DNA of 64,000 nucleotides from Pseudomonadota bacterium (GTDB lineage Bacteria > Pseudomonadota > Alphaproteobacteria > Kiloniellales > JACOMY01), in NCBI GenBank assembly GCA_029781795.1, contig JAKOWB010000194.1, forward strand, positions 16,791-80,790, read 5' to 3'. The position numbers were made by a program, and so were the translations under genes. Every line of letters begins with the position of its first letter. Within the stretch, counting starts at the first letter, position 1. The notes beneath the pieces were generated by a model. The model was not told the DNA's origin, searched no databases, and saw only the letters and a list, made by a program, of their open reading frames with translations. This document shows positions 41,276 through 49,714 of the stretch, one piece after another.

Positions 41276-43492
41276 ATGAGCCAACGTGCCTCCATCCTGT
41301 CACGTATCTGGCCGGGCCTGCGGCTGTCCGCTGCCGGGCGAATCGCGGTGATCTATGTGGCGCTTGCCGCCGTGTGGATCGTTGCCAGCGACCGCGTGCT
41401 CCTGTGGCTTCTGTCCGGCAGCCCGGAAGCCCTCTCCATCAACCAGACCTTCAAGGGCCTCGCGTTCGTCGCGATCAGCGCCTTGTTGATCTACGTCCTC
41501 GTCCGGCGGGCGACCCGCCGGCAGCGGCGCGTCGAGGACGCCCTGATGCGCAGCGCGTGGCGTTTCGACCTGATCGCCCAGGAGATCGAGGGCTACTCGA
41601 TCTTTCTGGTCGACGTCGAAGGCCGGGTGGTGAGCTGGAACCGCGGTGCCGTGAAGATTACCGGCTACCGCGCGGAGGAGATGATCGGCCAGCAGCTCGA
41701 CCGGCTCTACCTGCAGGAGGACCGTCGCGCGGAACTGCCGGGCCGGCTGCTGCAACGGGCCGCCGAGGAGGGGCACGTCTTCGCCCGCGGCTGGCGCATT
41801 GCCAAGGATGGCAGGCGCTATCTGGCCGAGATCGTCATGACCGCGGTCCATGACGCGCAGGGCCGCCTGGAAGGCTTCGTCAACTTCGCCCGTGACGTCA
41901 CCGACGAGCAGGCCCTCGCCGACAAGCTGCAGCACGCGCAGGACCGCCTGGCGCTGGGACTGCGCTCCGGCAACATCGGGCTGTGGGACTGGGACATCCT
42001 GACGGACCAGCTCCATGTCTCGCCGGAATGGAAGCAGCAGCTCGGCTTTGCCGACACCGAGCTGAACGCGACCAGCGCGCTGTTCTACCAGCTGCTTCAC
42101 CCCGACGACGCCGGCCGGGTTCAGGCGCTGCAGGACGCGGCGCTGCGAGATCCGCAGATCCGCTACGACCTCGAGATCCGGTTGCGGCACAAGGATGGCA
42201 GTTGGCGCTGGATTCATAGCCGCGGCCAGGTCCTGCGCGACGACGATGGGCGCCCGATCCGCATGATTGGTGTGCACTCCGACGTCACCCAGCGGCGCGA
42301 GACCGAGGCGCAGCTGCGCCAGGCGCTGCGCATGGAGGCGATCGGCCAGCTGACCGGCGGCGTGGCGCACGATTTCAACAACCTGCTGACCGTCGTGCTG
42401 GGCAACGCCGAGTTGCTGCGCGACCGGGTCGAGGCGGACGCCACGGCACGCCAGCTCGCCGAAACGACGCTGTCCGCGGCCGAGCGCGGCGCCGCTTTGA
42501 CGCGCCGCCTCTTGGCTTTCGCCCGCCGGGAAACGCTGGCCCCCGAACGGGTCAATCCCAATCGCCTGGTCTCCGGCGTGCTGCCGCTGCTGGTCAGCAC
42601 CCTTGGCGAGGACATCGAGATCGCGACCGACCTGGGCGCCGAGCTTTGGGACGTCCTGGTCGATCCGCACCAGCTCGAGAACTCGCTCATCAATCTGGTG
42701 GTCAACGCGCGCGATGCGCTGCCCGATGGCGGGCACGTCGTGATCGCCACCCGCAAGCGCGTCGTCGCGGCCGGCTCGCGCGCGTCCGAGCAGACGAATC
42801 CAGGCGACTACGTGGAGATCCTGGTCGTCGACGACGGCAACGGCATGCCGCCTGACGTGGTGGAGCGCGCGTTCGAACCCTTCTTTACCACCAAGGACGT
42901 CGGCAAGGGATCCGGACTGGGTCTCTCCATGGTGTACGGCTTTGTCCGCCAGTCCGGCGGGCTGGTGGAGATCGAAAGCCGCGTCGGCCAGGGCACGACG
43001 GTTCGGATCCTGCTGCCGCGCGCTCAGCCTGTCGACGCGTCCGCCGCACGCGGCGGCCCGGCGCTGAATGCCCTGGCCGGCCGGGGCGAGCGCGTGCTGG
43101 TGGTCGAGGATGACGAGCCGGTGCGGCGCCTGATGGCCGGACTGCTGCGTGACATGAACTACAAGGTCCTCGAGGCGGGCGACGGGCCGCAGGCGCTGGA
43201 GGTCGCCGACAAGGTGCCTGACCTGGATCTGCTGGTGACCGACATGGTGATGCCCGGCGGCATGAACGGCGTCGCGCTGGCCAGCCGGCTGCGCGGCCAG
43301 CATCCGAATCTGCCGGTGCTCTATGTCTCGGGCTACAGCGACCGGCCGCTGCCAGGCGCGAAGGTCGATTCGACAGAGCCCCACGCGGACGGCACCGGGC
43401 CGGTCGATCGCCATCTCGGCAAGCCCTTCAACCGCCGTGCGCTGGCACGCGCGGTGCGCCAGACGCTGGAGGCCTCCCGGGTCGCCGCCTAG
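41276..43492 (+). CDS. Hybrid sensor histidine kinase with two PAS domains and a receiver
   Basis: 738 aa. Two membrane helices (~20-45 and ~60-77) flank a short periplasmic loop. Two PAS/PAC domains follow (~97-215 and ~222-340; 'WNRGAVKITGYRAEEMIG', 'RLRHKDGSWRWIHSRG'), then HisKA with His365 ('GGVAHDFNNLLTV') and an HATPase with 'DDGNGMPPDVVERAFEPFFTTK'. The C-terminal receiver has Asp656 and Lys716, with an insertion of ~20 residues before the Lys. No response regulator gene is adjacent. The signal is unknown. Confidence 0.92.
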   Translation: MSQRASILSRIWPGLRLSAAGRIAVIYVALAAVWIVASDRVLLWLLSGSPEALSINQTFKGLAFVAISALLIYVLVRRATRRQRRVEDALMRSAWRFDLIAQEIEGYSIFLVDVEGRVVSWNRGAVKITGYRAEEMIGQQLDRLYLQEDRRAELPGRLLQRAAEEGHVFARGWRIAKDGRRYLAEIVMTAVHDAQGRLEGFVNFARDVTDEQALADKLQHAQDRLALGLRSGNIGLWDWDILTDQLHVSPEWKQQLGFADTELNATSALFYQLLHPDDAGRVQALQDAALRDPQIRYDLEIRLRHKDGSWRWIHSRGQVLRDDDGRPIRMIGVHSDVTQRRETEAQLRQALRMEAIGQLTGGVAHDFNNLLTVVLGNAELLRDRVEADATARQLAETTLSAAERGAALTRRLLAFARRETLAPERVNPNRLVSGVLPLLVSTLGEDIEIATDLGAELWDVLVDPHQLENSLINLVVNARDALPDGGHVVIATRKRVVAAGSRASEQTNPGDYVEILVVDDGNGMPPDVVERAFEPFFTTKDVGKGSGLGLSMVYGFVRQSGGLVEIESRVGQGTTVRILLPRAQPVDASAARGGPALNALAGRGERVLVVEDDEPVRRLMAGLLRDMNYKVLEAGDGPQALEVADKVPDLDLLVTDMVMPGGMNGVALASRLRGQHPNLPVLYVSGYSDRPLPGAKVDSTEPHADGTGPVDRHLGKPFNRRALARAVRQTLEASRVAA

Positions 43493-44280
43493 CGGCCCTC
43501 GAACCGCGGCGCGCGCTTCTCCAGAAAGGCGCGGATGCCCTCGGCATAGTCGGCGCTGTCGCAGAGCGCGAAGGGGGCGGCCCACTCGGCGCGGTCGAAG
43601 GGGCGGGGATCGGCGGCGCGCCGGGTGAATGCGCGGTGGTAGCGGTGCACCAGCGGCGCGCCGGCGGCAATACGGCCGGCCACGGCATAGGCCTCGGCTT
43701 CGACCGCCTCGTCCGGCAGCACGCGCGTCACCAGGCCCTTCTGCAAGGCTTCCTCGGCGCCGTAGATGCGGCCCTCCAGCAGCAGCTCCAGCGCCGTGGA
43801 GCGGCCGCAGAGCTCGACCAGCGGGCGGAGGGCGGAGGTCGGCAGGCCGTTGCCGATGCGGGCGATGGGAATGCCGAGCCGCGCGCCGGCGCCGGCGATG
43901 CGCAGGTCGCACTGCAGCGCGATTTCCAGCCCGCCGCCGACACAGTCGCCCTGCACCAGGGCGACCGTCGGGTGCGGGCTGTCGCGCAGTGCCTCGCTGG
44001 CCCGCTCCATCACCGCGGCATAGGCCTCGGCCTGGGCGGCGGAGTTGCGCTTCTCCACGACCTCGGCGATGTCGGCGCCGGCGCCGAAGGCACCGCGGCC
44101 GTCGGCCGCCGCCGCGCCGCGCACCACCAGGCAGCGCAACGCGGTGTCGCGGTTCACCTCGGCCAGCGCGTCGCCCAGCGCCTGCCACATGGCGAGGCTC
44201 ATGGCGTTCATGCGCTCTGGCCGGTTCAGCAGGACGGTTGCGACCGCGCCGTCGCGACTGATCTTGACGAGTTCGCTCAT
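43489..44280 (-). CDS. Enoyl-CoA hydratase/isomerase family protein
   Basis: 263 aa crotonase. 'VATVLLNRPERMNAMSLAMW', the oxyanion-hole segment 'GAFGAGADIAEV', and 'VALVQGDCVGGGLEIALQCDLRIAG' are the family signatures, and the C-terminal 'FLEKRAPRFEGR' ends normally. The glutamates used by true hydratases are not both obvious, so another crotonase reaction is possible. Its start overlaps the thiE stop by 4 bp, an odd coupling to thiamine synthesis. It meets the kinase gene in a shared CTAG. Confidence 0.88.
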   Translation of the reverse strand: MSELVKISRDGAVATVLLNRPERMNAMSLAMWQALGDALAEVNRDTALRCLVVRGAAAADGRGAFGAGADIAEVVEKRNSAAQAEAYAAVMERASEALRDSPHPTVALVQGDCVGGGLEIALQCDLRIAGAGARLGIPIARIGNGLPTSALRPLVELCGRSTALELLLEGRIYGAEEALQKGLVTRVLPDEAVEAEAYAVAGRIAAGAPLVHRYHRAFTRRAADPRPFDRAEWAAPFALCDSADYAEGIRAFLEKRAPRFEGR

Positions 44281-44924
44281 GCCGGTGGCTCCTGGTCGAT
44301 GACGGCGCGCAGGGCGCGGGCGGCGGCGGCCGGGTCGGCGGCGCCGGCGATGGCGGAAACCACGGCGAGGCCCTGCACGCCGGCGGCCATGACGGCGGCG
44401 GCGTTGGCCAGCTTGATGCCGCCGATGGCGACCGCCGGCAGCTTCGGCACCTTGCGCCTGAGGGCGGCCAGCCCCTCGACGCCCAGCGGCGTGCCGGCAT
44501 CGCCCTTGGTCGGGGTGGCGAAGACCGGGCCCAGGCCGACATAGTCGACCAGCGCCGGGTCGGCGCTCGCCGCCTCGGCCGCGCTGCCGACCGACAGGCC
44601 GAGGATGCGCTCCAGCGGCAGGCACTCGCGCACCCGGGCCGGCGACTGGTCGTCCTGCCCGACGTGCAGTCCCTCGGCGCCGCTGGCGAGCGTGGCCTCC
44701 AGGTTGTCGTTGACGATCAGCGGCACGCCCAGCGGCCGGAGCAGCGTGATCAGCGCGCGCGCCAGCTCGGTGACATGACGGGTGTCCGCGCCCTTCTCGC
44801 GCAGCTGCACGACGGTGACCCCGCCGGCCACAGCTTCGGCGGCGACGTCGAGGGGCGAGCGCCCGCCGCAGTCTGCGCTGCCGAGTACGAGATAGAGGCG
44901 AAGATCGAAGGTCGGTCTGGTCAT
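44277..44924 (-). CDS. thiE: Thiamine-phosphate synthase
   Basis: 215 aa TIM-barrel enzyme that joins HMP-PP and thiazole phosphate. 'VTVVQLREKGADTRHVTELA', 'LIVNDNLEATLASGAEGLHVGQDD', 'VDYVGLGPVFATPTKGDAGTPLG' (read as blocks) and 'LPAVAIGGIKLANA' are the conserved elements. It overlaps the thiM stop by 4 bp at its start and the enoyl-CoA hydratase start by 4 bp at its end, so all three are co-translated. Confidence 0.94.
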   Translation of the reverse strand: MTRPTFDLRLYLVLGSADCGGRSPLDVAAEAVAGGVTVVQLREKGADTRHVTELARALITLLRPLGVPLIVNDNLEATLASGAEGLHVGQDDQSPARVRECLPLERILGLSVGSAAEAASADPALVDYVGLGPVFATPTKGDAGTPLGVEGLAALRRKVPKLPAVAIGGIKLANAAAVMAAGVQGLAVVSAIAGAADPAAAARALRAVIDQEPPA

Positions 44925-45712
44925 TGCAGCCTCAGTCGGCCCACGAGGCCGGCCTTGTCCAGACCGGCAAGGCGGTCGAGAAAGCGGACGCGGAAGCTGC
45001 CGGGCCCGTCGGCGTCGCGCGCCGCCAGCTCGCCGGCGACGCCGTAGATGGCGAGCGCGTGCAGCGTGCCCTCGAAGGCCTCGCCCGTCACCGCGACGCA
45101 GGCGCCGACCAGGGCGGTGAGGGCGCATCCCGTGGCGGTGACGCGCCCCATCAAGGCGTGGCCATTGTCGACCGCGGCGAGCTGCGTGCCGTCGGTCACA
45201 TAGTCGACCGCGCCGGTCACCGCGACCACGCCGCCGGTCTTCCTCGCCAGGTCGCGGGCGGCGTCCAGCGCCTCGACCGACGCATTGGCGCTGTCGACTC
45301 CGCGTGCCGCGCTCTTGCCCATCAGCGCCAGGATCTCCGAGCCGTTGCCGCGCACCACGGCCGGCTTCTTCTTCACCAGTGCCTTCAGCACCTCGTTGCG
45401 GTAGGGGGTGGCGCCGGCGCCGACGGGATCGAGGATCCAGGGCTTGTCCAGCTTGCGCGCCCGGTCGATGGCCAGGTGCATGGCCTCGACCCAGGCGGGG
45501 TCGAGCGTGCCGATGTTGACGGTGAGGGCGCCGGCGATGGCCACCATGTCGGCCACCTCCTCGCGCGCGTGCGCCATGACCGGCGAGGCGCCGACCGCCA
45601 GCAGCACGTTGGCGGCCAGATCCATGGCGACGAAATTGACGATATTGTGCACCAGCGGGGATTCGGCGCGCAGCGCCAGTACGGTCCGCCAAACCGCTTC
45701 GCCGGACTTCAT
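44921..45712 (-). CDS. thiM: Hydroxyethylthiazole kinase
   Basis: 263 aa from ATG 45712; an upstream in-frame start at 45754 is less likely. It phosphorylates the thiamine thiazole for salvage. 'SPLVHNIVNFVAMDLAANVLLAVGASPVMAHA' is recognisable in pieces, 'VRGNGSEILALMG' follows, and the ATP site is 'VTATGCALTALVGA' with the catalytic Cys. It is the first gene of thiM-thiE-ech. I see no TPP riboswitch in the short leader. Confidence 0.94.
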   Translation of the reverse strand: MKSGEAVWRTVLALRAESPLVHNIVNFVAMDLAANVLLAVGASPVMAHAREEVADMVAIAGALTVNIGTLDPAWVEAMHLAIDRARKLDKPWILDPVGAGATPYRNEVLKALVKKKPAVVRGNGSEILALMGKSAARGVDSANASVEALDAARDLARKTGGVVAVTGAVDYVTDGTQLAAVDNGHALMGRVTATGCALTALVGACVAVTGEAFEGTLHALAIYGVAGELAARDADGPGSFRVRFLDRLAGLDKAGLVGRLRLQ

Positions 45713-45824
45713 GATCCGACCCCCTGCGTCGTTCCTGCCGCCGGGCGTTGCCAAGCCCGCGGCTACCTCCTAAGACAGCCCCCGCCACATGGCAACCGAC
45801 TCTGATCGCCGCGAGAGGACCCGC

Positions 45825-46520
45825 ATGTCATCCCCGGAGCGCCCCGTCAGCGAGACCGCCCGTCAGACCGCCCGCATCCTGATGGAGATCGAGGCGATCC
45901 TGTTCCGCCCGGACGATCCCTTCATCTTCACCTCGGGCCGGGCCAGCCCGGTCTATGTCGACTGCCGCAAGATCATCGGCTTCCCGCGCGCCCGCGCCGC
46001 GCTGATGGACCTTGGTGTCGACCTGGTGAAGCGCCACGCCGGCTACGAGGTCTTCGACGTGATCGCCGGCGGCGAGACCGCTGGCATCCCCTTCGCCGCC
46101 TGGATGGCCGAGCGCTTCGGCCTGCCCATGACCTATATCCGCAAGAAGCCCAAGGGCTTCGGCCGCAATGCCCAGATCGAGGGCAACTTCCGCGAGGGCG
46201 ACCGCTTCCTGCTGGTCGAGGACCTGGCGACCGACGGCGGCTCCAAGCTCAACTTCATCGACGCCATCAGGGCTGCCGGCGCCCAGGTGGCGCACGCCTT
46301 CGTCATCTTCCACTACGGCATCTTTCCGCAGTCGGTGGCCAAGCTGGCCGAGCGCGGTGTGACGCTGCACGCCCTCGCCACCTGGTGGGACGCGCTGGCG
46401 GTGGCCGGCGAGCAGGGCTATCTCGACGCCAAGGGCATGGACGAGGTGCGTGGCTTCCTGGTCAACCCCGACGCCTGGTCAGCGGCGCACGGCGGCAAGA
46501 CCTCGGCCGACATCGGCTGA
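45825..46520 (+). CDS. pyrE: Orotate phosphoribosyltransferase
   Basis: 231 aa from ATG 45825, which has GAGAGGA 5 bp upstream; an in-frame ATG at 45789 lacks a ribosome site. The PRPP-binding loop '[20 protein letters not shown]' and '[20 protein letters not shown]' at the substrate side are diagnostic of alphaproteobacterial PyrE. It forms OMP in pyrimidine synthesis. It is divergent from thiM across a 112-bp gap and is followed by GC-rich dyads without a T-run. Confidence 0.94.
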   Translation: MSSPERPVSETARQTARILMEIEAILFRPDDPFIFTSGRASPVYVDCRKIIGFPRARAALMDLGVDLVKRHAGYEVFDVIAGGETAGIPFAAWMAERFGLPMTYIRKKPKGFGRNAQIEGNFREGDRFLLVEDLATDGGSKLNFIDAIRAAGAQVAHAFVIFHYGIFPQSVAKLAERGVTLHALATWWDALAVAGEQGYLDAKGMDEVRGFLVNPDAWSAAHGGKTSADIG

Positions 46521-46685
46521 ACAGGCCGACCGGGCCGCGGGATCCACGGCGGCGCCCGGCAGCGCCTGCCCGCGGCCGGCATGCCCGGCACGCCGGCATG
46601 GGAGAGTTGCGTTCCGCGACGAGACCTGAGCCTTGCCCGCCGCCGCGCAGCCGCTAGCGTCTCGCGGTCCAGCCAGCGGAATCCC

Positions 46686-47405
46686 ATGGCCTTCTCCACG
46701 ACCCTCGGCAGCCGGCGGCCGCCCTTCACCTGGCACGGCTTCCTGGCCGGCCTGCGCGGCTCGTCGGTCATCATGCCGACCGTCGTCTTCTATGGCCTCG
46801 CCTTCGGCGTGCTGGCCAGCAACGCCGGGCTGTCGGAGCTGGAATCGCTGCTGTTCAGCGCGCTGGTGAATGCGGGCGGCGCGCAGATGGCCTCGCTGCA
46901 GGCCTGGGGCGAGCCGGTGCCGCTGCTGGCCGTGGTGCTGACCACGGCGGCGATGAATGCGCGCTACCTGCTGCTGGGCGCGGCACTCAGGCCCTGGTGG
47001 CAGGGCCTGCCGGGCTGGCAGAGCTATGGCTCGCTCTTCGTGCTGGGCGACGGCAACTGGGCGCTGGCCCTGCGCGAACGCAGCGCCGGGCGCGACGATG
47101 CCGCCTTCCTGGTCGGCGTCGGCGCCGTCGCCTGGGTCGGCTGGGCCAGCTCGACGCTGGCCGGCCACCTGCTGGGCGGCCTGCTGGGCGATCCCGCGCG
47201 CTTCGGCCTCGACTTCATGCTGGGTGCCTTCTTCGCCGCGCTGGCGGTCGGCTTCTTCCGCAGCCGCGCCAGCGCGCTGCCGCTGGTGGTCGGCATCGCC
47301 GTCGCGATCCTGGTCGAGCGGCTGGTGCCGGGGCCCTGGTACATCCTGGCCGGTGCGACGGCGGGCGCCGTGGCGGGAGGGCTGGCGCATGGCACTAAGG
47401 CCTGA
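46686..47405 (+). CDS. azlC: AzlC-family branched-chain amino acid exporter, large subunit
   Basis: 239 aa with about seven membrane helices. 'IMPTVVFYGLAFGVLASNAGLS', 'SALVNAGGAQMASLQAWGE' and 'VVLTTAAMNARYLLLGAALRPWW' are the AzlC signature region. With AzlD it forms a two-component exporter of leucine/isoleucine-like compounds. The azlD start lies within its 3' end (17-bp overlap), which supports a stoichiometric complex. The start is where family similarity begins. Confidence 0.92.
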   Translation: MAFSTTLGSRRPPFTWHGFLAGLRGSSVIMPTVVFYGLAFGVLASNAGLSELESLLFSALVNAGGAQMASLQAWGEPVPLLAVVLTTAAMNARYLLLGAALRPWWQGLPGWQSYGSLFVLGDGNWALALRERSAGRDDAAFLVGVGAVAWVGWASSTLAGHLLGGLLGDPARFGLDFMLGAFFAALAVGFFRSRASALPLVVGIAVAILVERLVPGPWYILAGATAGAVAGGLAHGTKA

Positions 47406-47688
47406 GGTGCTGGTGGCCATCCTGGCGATGGCGCTGGCCTCCTACCTTTGCCGCGCCGGTGGCTTCTTCCTCATGCGCTTCGTGCCGATCACGCCGCGCG
47501 TCGAGGCGGCGCTGCGGGCCCTGCCGATCGCGCTGATGGGGGCGATCCTGGGGCCGGTGGCAAGCAACGGCGGCCCGGCGGAATGGGCCGGGCTTGCCAT
47601 CGCCGTGCTGGGCATGAAGCTGCTGCGCAACGAGTTCCTGGCCGTGCTCGCCGCCCTCGCAGTGGTCGCGGCGGTGCGCGCGCTCTAG
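47389..47688 (+). CDS. azlD: AzlD-family branched-chain amino acid exporter, small subunit
   Basis: 99 aa, about four short membrane helices. 'ASYLCRAGGFFLMRFVPITPRVEAALRALP' (in pieces) and 'AIAVLGMKLLRNEFLAVL' match the small AzlD subunit. A GGGAGGGC ribosome site lies inside azlC. It overlaps azlC by 17 bp and meets the phosphatase gene tail-to-tail in a shared CTAG. Confidence 0.92.
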   Translation: MALRPEVLVAILAMALASYLCRAGGFFLMRFVPITPRVEAALRALPIALMGAILGPVASNGGPAEWAGLAIAVLGMKLLRNEFLAVLAALAVVAAVRAL

Positions 47689-48350
47689 CCCGCGGCCAGA
47701 CGCACTGCCAGGTCCGGCAGCGCCGCCATGTCCTCGATCAGCGCATCGCCGTGCAATGCGGCCGGCTCGCCATAGCCCCAGGCGACGATCACACAGGGCA
47801 GGCCGGCACTGCGCGCCGCCAGCAGGTCGTTCGCACCGTCGCCCACCATGACCGCGCCAGCGAACGGTGCACCCATCCGCTCCAGCGTGCGCGTGAGGTG
47901 CCGGCCATCGGGCTTGCGCTCCGGCCAGGTGTCGCCGCCGGCCACCGCGGAGAAAAAGGGTGCGAGTCCCAGTGCCTCCAGCACCATGCGGCTGTGCCGC
48001 TCGGTCTTGTTGGTGCAGACCGCGAGGCGCCAGCCGGCCTCGGCCAGGCGTGCCAGCGCGGCGACGACGCCGGGGAAGGGCCGCGTCTCGCGTGTCAGGT
48101 TCGCCTCGTAGACCGCGAGGAAGCGGGCGAGGCCGTCGGCCGGCACCGCTTGCCCGTGCGCCGCGAAGCCGCGCTCCAGCATCATCCTGGCGCCGTCGCC
48201 GACATAGCGGCGGCTGAGGTCCAGGCTGGCCGGCGGCAGCCCGGTCTCGGCCAGCACCCTGTTCAATGCCAGGGTCAGGTCCGGCAGGCTGTCGACCAGT
48301 GTGCCGTCGAGGTCGAAGAGCAGCGTGCCAGGTATGGGAGAGGGCGGCAT
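47685..48350 (-). CDS. gph: HAD-family phosphatase, phosphoglycolate phosphatase-like
   Basis: 221 aa from ATG 48350; a TTG at 48371 is an alternative. HAD motif I is 'LLFDLDGTLVDSLPDL', motif II 'AVCTNK', the lysine is in 'ERKPDGRHL' and motif IV reads 'MVGDGANDLLAARSAG'. The cap domain and length fit Gph-type phosphoglycolate phosphatases, although 'GDGANDL' instead of 'GDSxxD' is a small departure. It removes 2-phosphoglycolate or related phosphates. Confidence 0.85.
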   Translation of the reverse strand: MPPSPIPGTLLFDLDGTLVDSLPDLTLALNRVLAETGLPPASLDLSRRYVGDGARMMLERGFAAHGQAVPADGLARFLAVYEANLTRETRPFPGVVAALARLAEAGWRLAVCTNKTERHSRMVLEALGLAPFFSAVAGGDTWPERKPDGRHLTRTLERMGAPFAGAVMVGDGANDLLAARSAGLPCVIVAWGYGEPAALHGDALIEDMAALPDLAVRLAAG

Positions 48351-48673
48351 CTCGGCGGGATTGGGACGCAATTGGGGCGGGACCCTTTGACTGACAGGCG
48401 GGTGGCGCGCCGCCTAGTCTAGGCGTGTCTTCGGCGGGGGGCGCGCCCCTGCCAATGACCGGTTCGCGGCCCGGGTGCAAGGGCGCCAAGGTCGCGGGTC
48501 CGGTCGCCCAGTCCCTGCCCGGGGGAACGGGCGGCGCCACAGGGCTGCCGCATTGGTCTGGCGACATGGGTGCCGGGCCCGCGCGGTGGCCGCCTGGCCG
48601 CGGAGCAAGCATCGCTCCCGGCGCCGCCCGGACCCGTGCTAGTCTATTCCTGTCGAGAGAGGGTGTTCCGATC
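48351..48673. other. 323-bp divergent gap with palindromes, no gene seen
   Basis: This gap lies between the phosphatase and the Sel1 protein. It holds CGCCTAG-T-CTAGGCG (48411-48425), a perfect 15-bp inverted repeat, and GGGGCGCGCCCC (48438-48449). A TTGACT at 48387 is a possible -35 but no good -10 is spaced from it. The Sel1 frame happens to be open through much of the gap but lacks conserved sequence and a ribosome site. Confidence 0.4.
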
Positions 48674-49618
48674 GTGCGTCCCTGGCTTGCCTCGCTCCTC
48701 GCCCTGCTGCCCGCAACGCTGGCCAGCTTGCCCGCCAAGGCCGACTTCCTGGTCGGCGTCGTCGCCTACGAGCGCAAGGACTTCGCCACCGCCTACCGCG
48801 AGCTGAGCGACCCCAGGACGCGCAACGCGCCGGACGCGCAGTTCTATCTCGGCAACATGTACCTCTTCGGCCAGGGCGTCGCGAAGGACACGGCCAAGGG
48901 CATCGAGCTGCTGGAGCAGGCGGCCGCCGGCGACGTGCTGGACGCCGTCACCATGCTCGCCCAGGCCTACGAGTTCGGCATGGGCGTGCCGAAGGACAAG
49001 GCCAGGGCCCTGGCCTATTGGGAACAGGCGGCGAGCCTCGGCTACGTCAAGGCGCAGGTCGAGATGGGCCTGCGCTACGAGTCGGGCGAAGTGACCGGCA
49101 CGCCCGATTATGTCACCGCGGCCAAGTGGTACGGCCAGGCCCTGGCCGCCAACGATGCTTCGGCCATGACCTACCTTGGCAGCCTCTACGAGCGCGGCCT
49201 CGGCGTGCCGCAGGACCTGGCGCGGGCCGAGGAGCTCTACCGCCAGGCCGTCGGCAAGGGCTACAGCCTCGCCATGAACAAGCTGGCGCTGATGATCGCC
49301 GCCGAGGGGGGCGACCTGGACGAGGCGCGGCAGCTGGCCGAGACCGCCATCGCCCGCGACGGCCAGCCGGTCTTTCACGACACGCTGGGCCGCATCCTGA
49401 CCCTGCAGGGCGATATCGCCGGTGCCGAGGAGGCCTATCGTGCCGCGGCGAAGAAGAGCCCGCTCTACCTGGCGCCGCGCGAGGCGCTCGGCGATCTCTA
49501 CTGGTCGCAGGGCCGCCGGCTCGACGCCCAGGCGGCCTGGAAGCAGGCGCTGGGCGTGGCGCGCGACGCCGACGACAAGGCCCGGCTGCAGAAGAAGCTG
49601 CAGCAGGCGACCTTCTGA
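48674..49618 (+). CDS. Exported Sel1/TPR-repeat protein
   Basis: 314 aa from a GTG with GAGAGAGGG about 10 bp upstream. A signal peptide 'WLASLLALLPATLASLPAKA' is followed by 5-6 Sel1-like repeats, seen as 'AQFYLGNMYLFGQGVAKDTAKG', 'AVTMLAQAYEFGMGVPKDKARA' and 'AMTYLGSLYERGLGVPQDLARA'. The last ~100 residues shift to TPR-type units ('GDIAGAEEAYRAAAKKSPLY'). It is a periplasmic scaffold-type protein; its partners are unknown. glmU follows at 97 bp. Confidence 0.87.
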   Translation: MRPWLASLLALLPATLASLPAKADFLVGVVAYERKDFATAYRELSDPRTRNAPDAQFYLGNMYLFGQGVAKDTAKGIELLEQAAAGDVLDAVTMLAQAYEFGMGVPKDKARALAYWEQAASLGYVKAQVEMGLRYESGEVTGTPDYVTAAKWYGQALAANDASAMTYLGSLYERGLGVPQDLARAEELYRQAVGKGYSLAMNKLALMIAAEGGDLDEARQLAETAIARDGQPVFHDTLGRILTLQGDIAGAEEAYRAAAKKSPLYLAPREALGDLYWSQGRRLDAQAAWKQALGVARDADDKARLQKKLQQATF

Positions 49619-49714
49619 GCGGCGGTACCCGTAACAATCGCTCACATTTTTTGAGTTTGTGACTACGGTGTCCCTGTGGCACCTGGACTCCCGTTCATCC
49701 GGGGATTCCGCAAG

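Noticed and set aside
45713..45788. Possible TPP riboswitch before thiM
   Set aside because: The leader lacks the CTGAGA and 3' aptamer motifs and is too short before the pyrE side; only GC-rich dyads are seen.
49642..49662. TCACA...TGTGA upstream of glmU as a CRP site
   Set aside because: The half-sites are in the reverse order to CRP (TGTGA-N6-TCACA) and 11 bp apart, so it is more likely a chance dyad or small hairpin.
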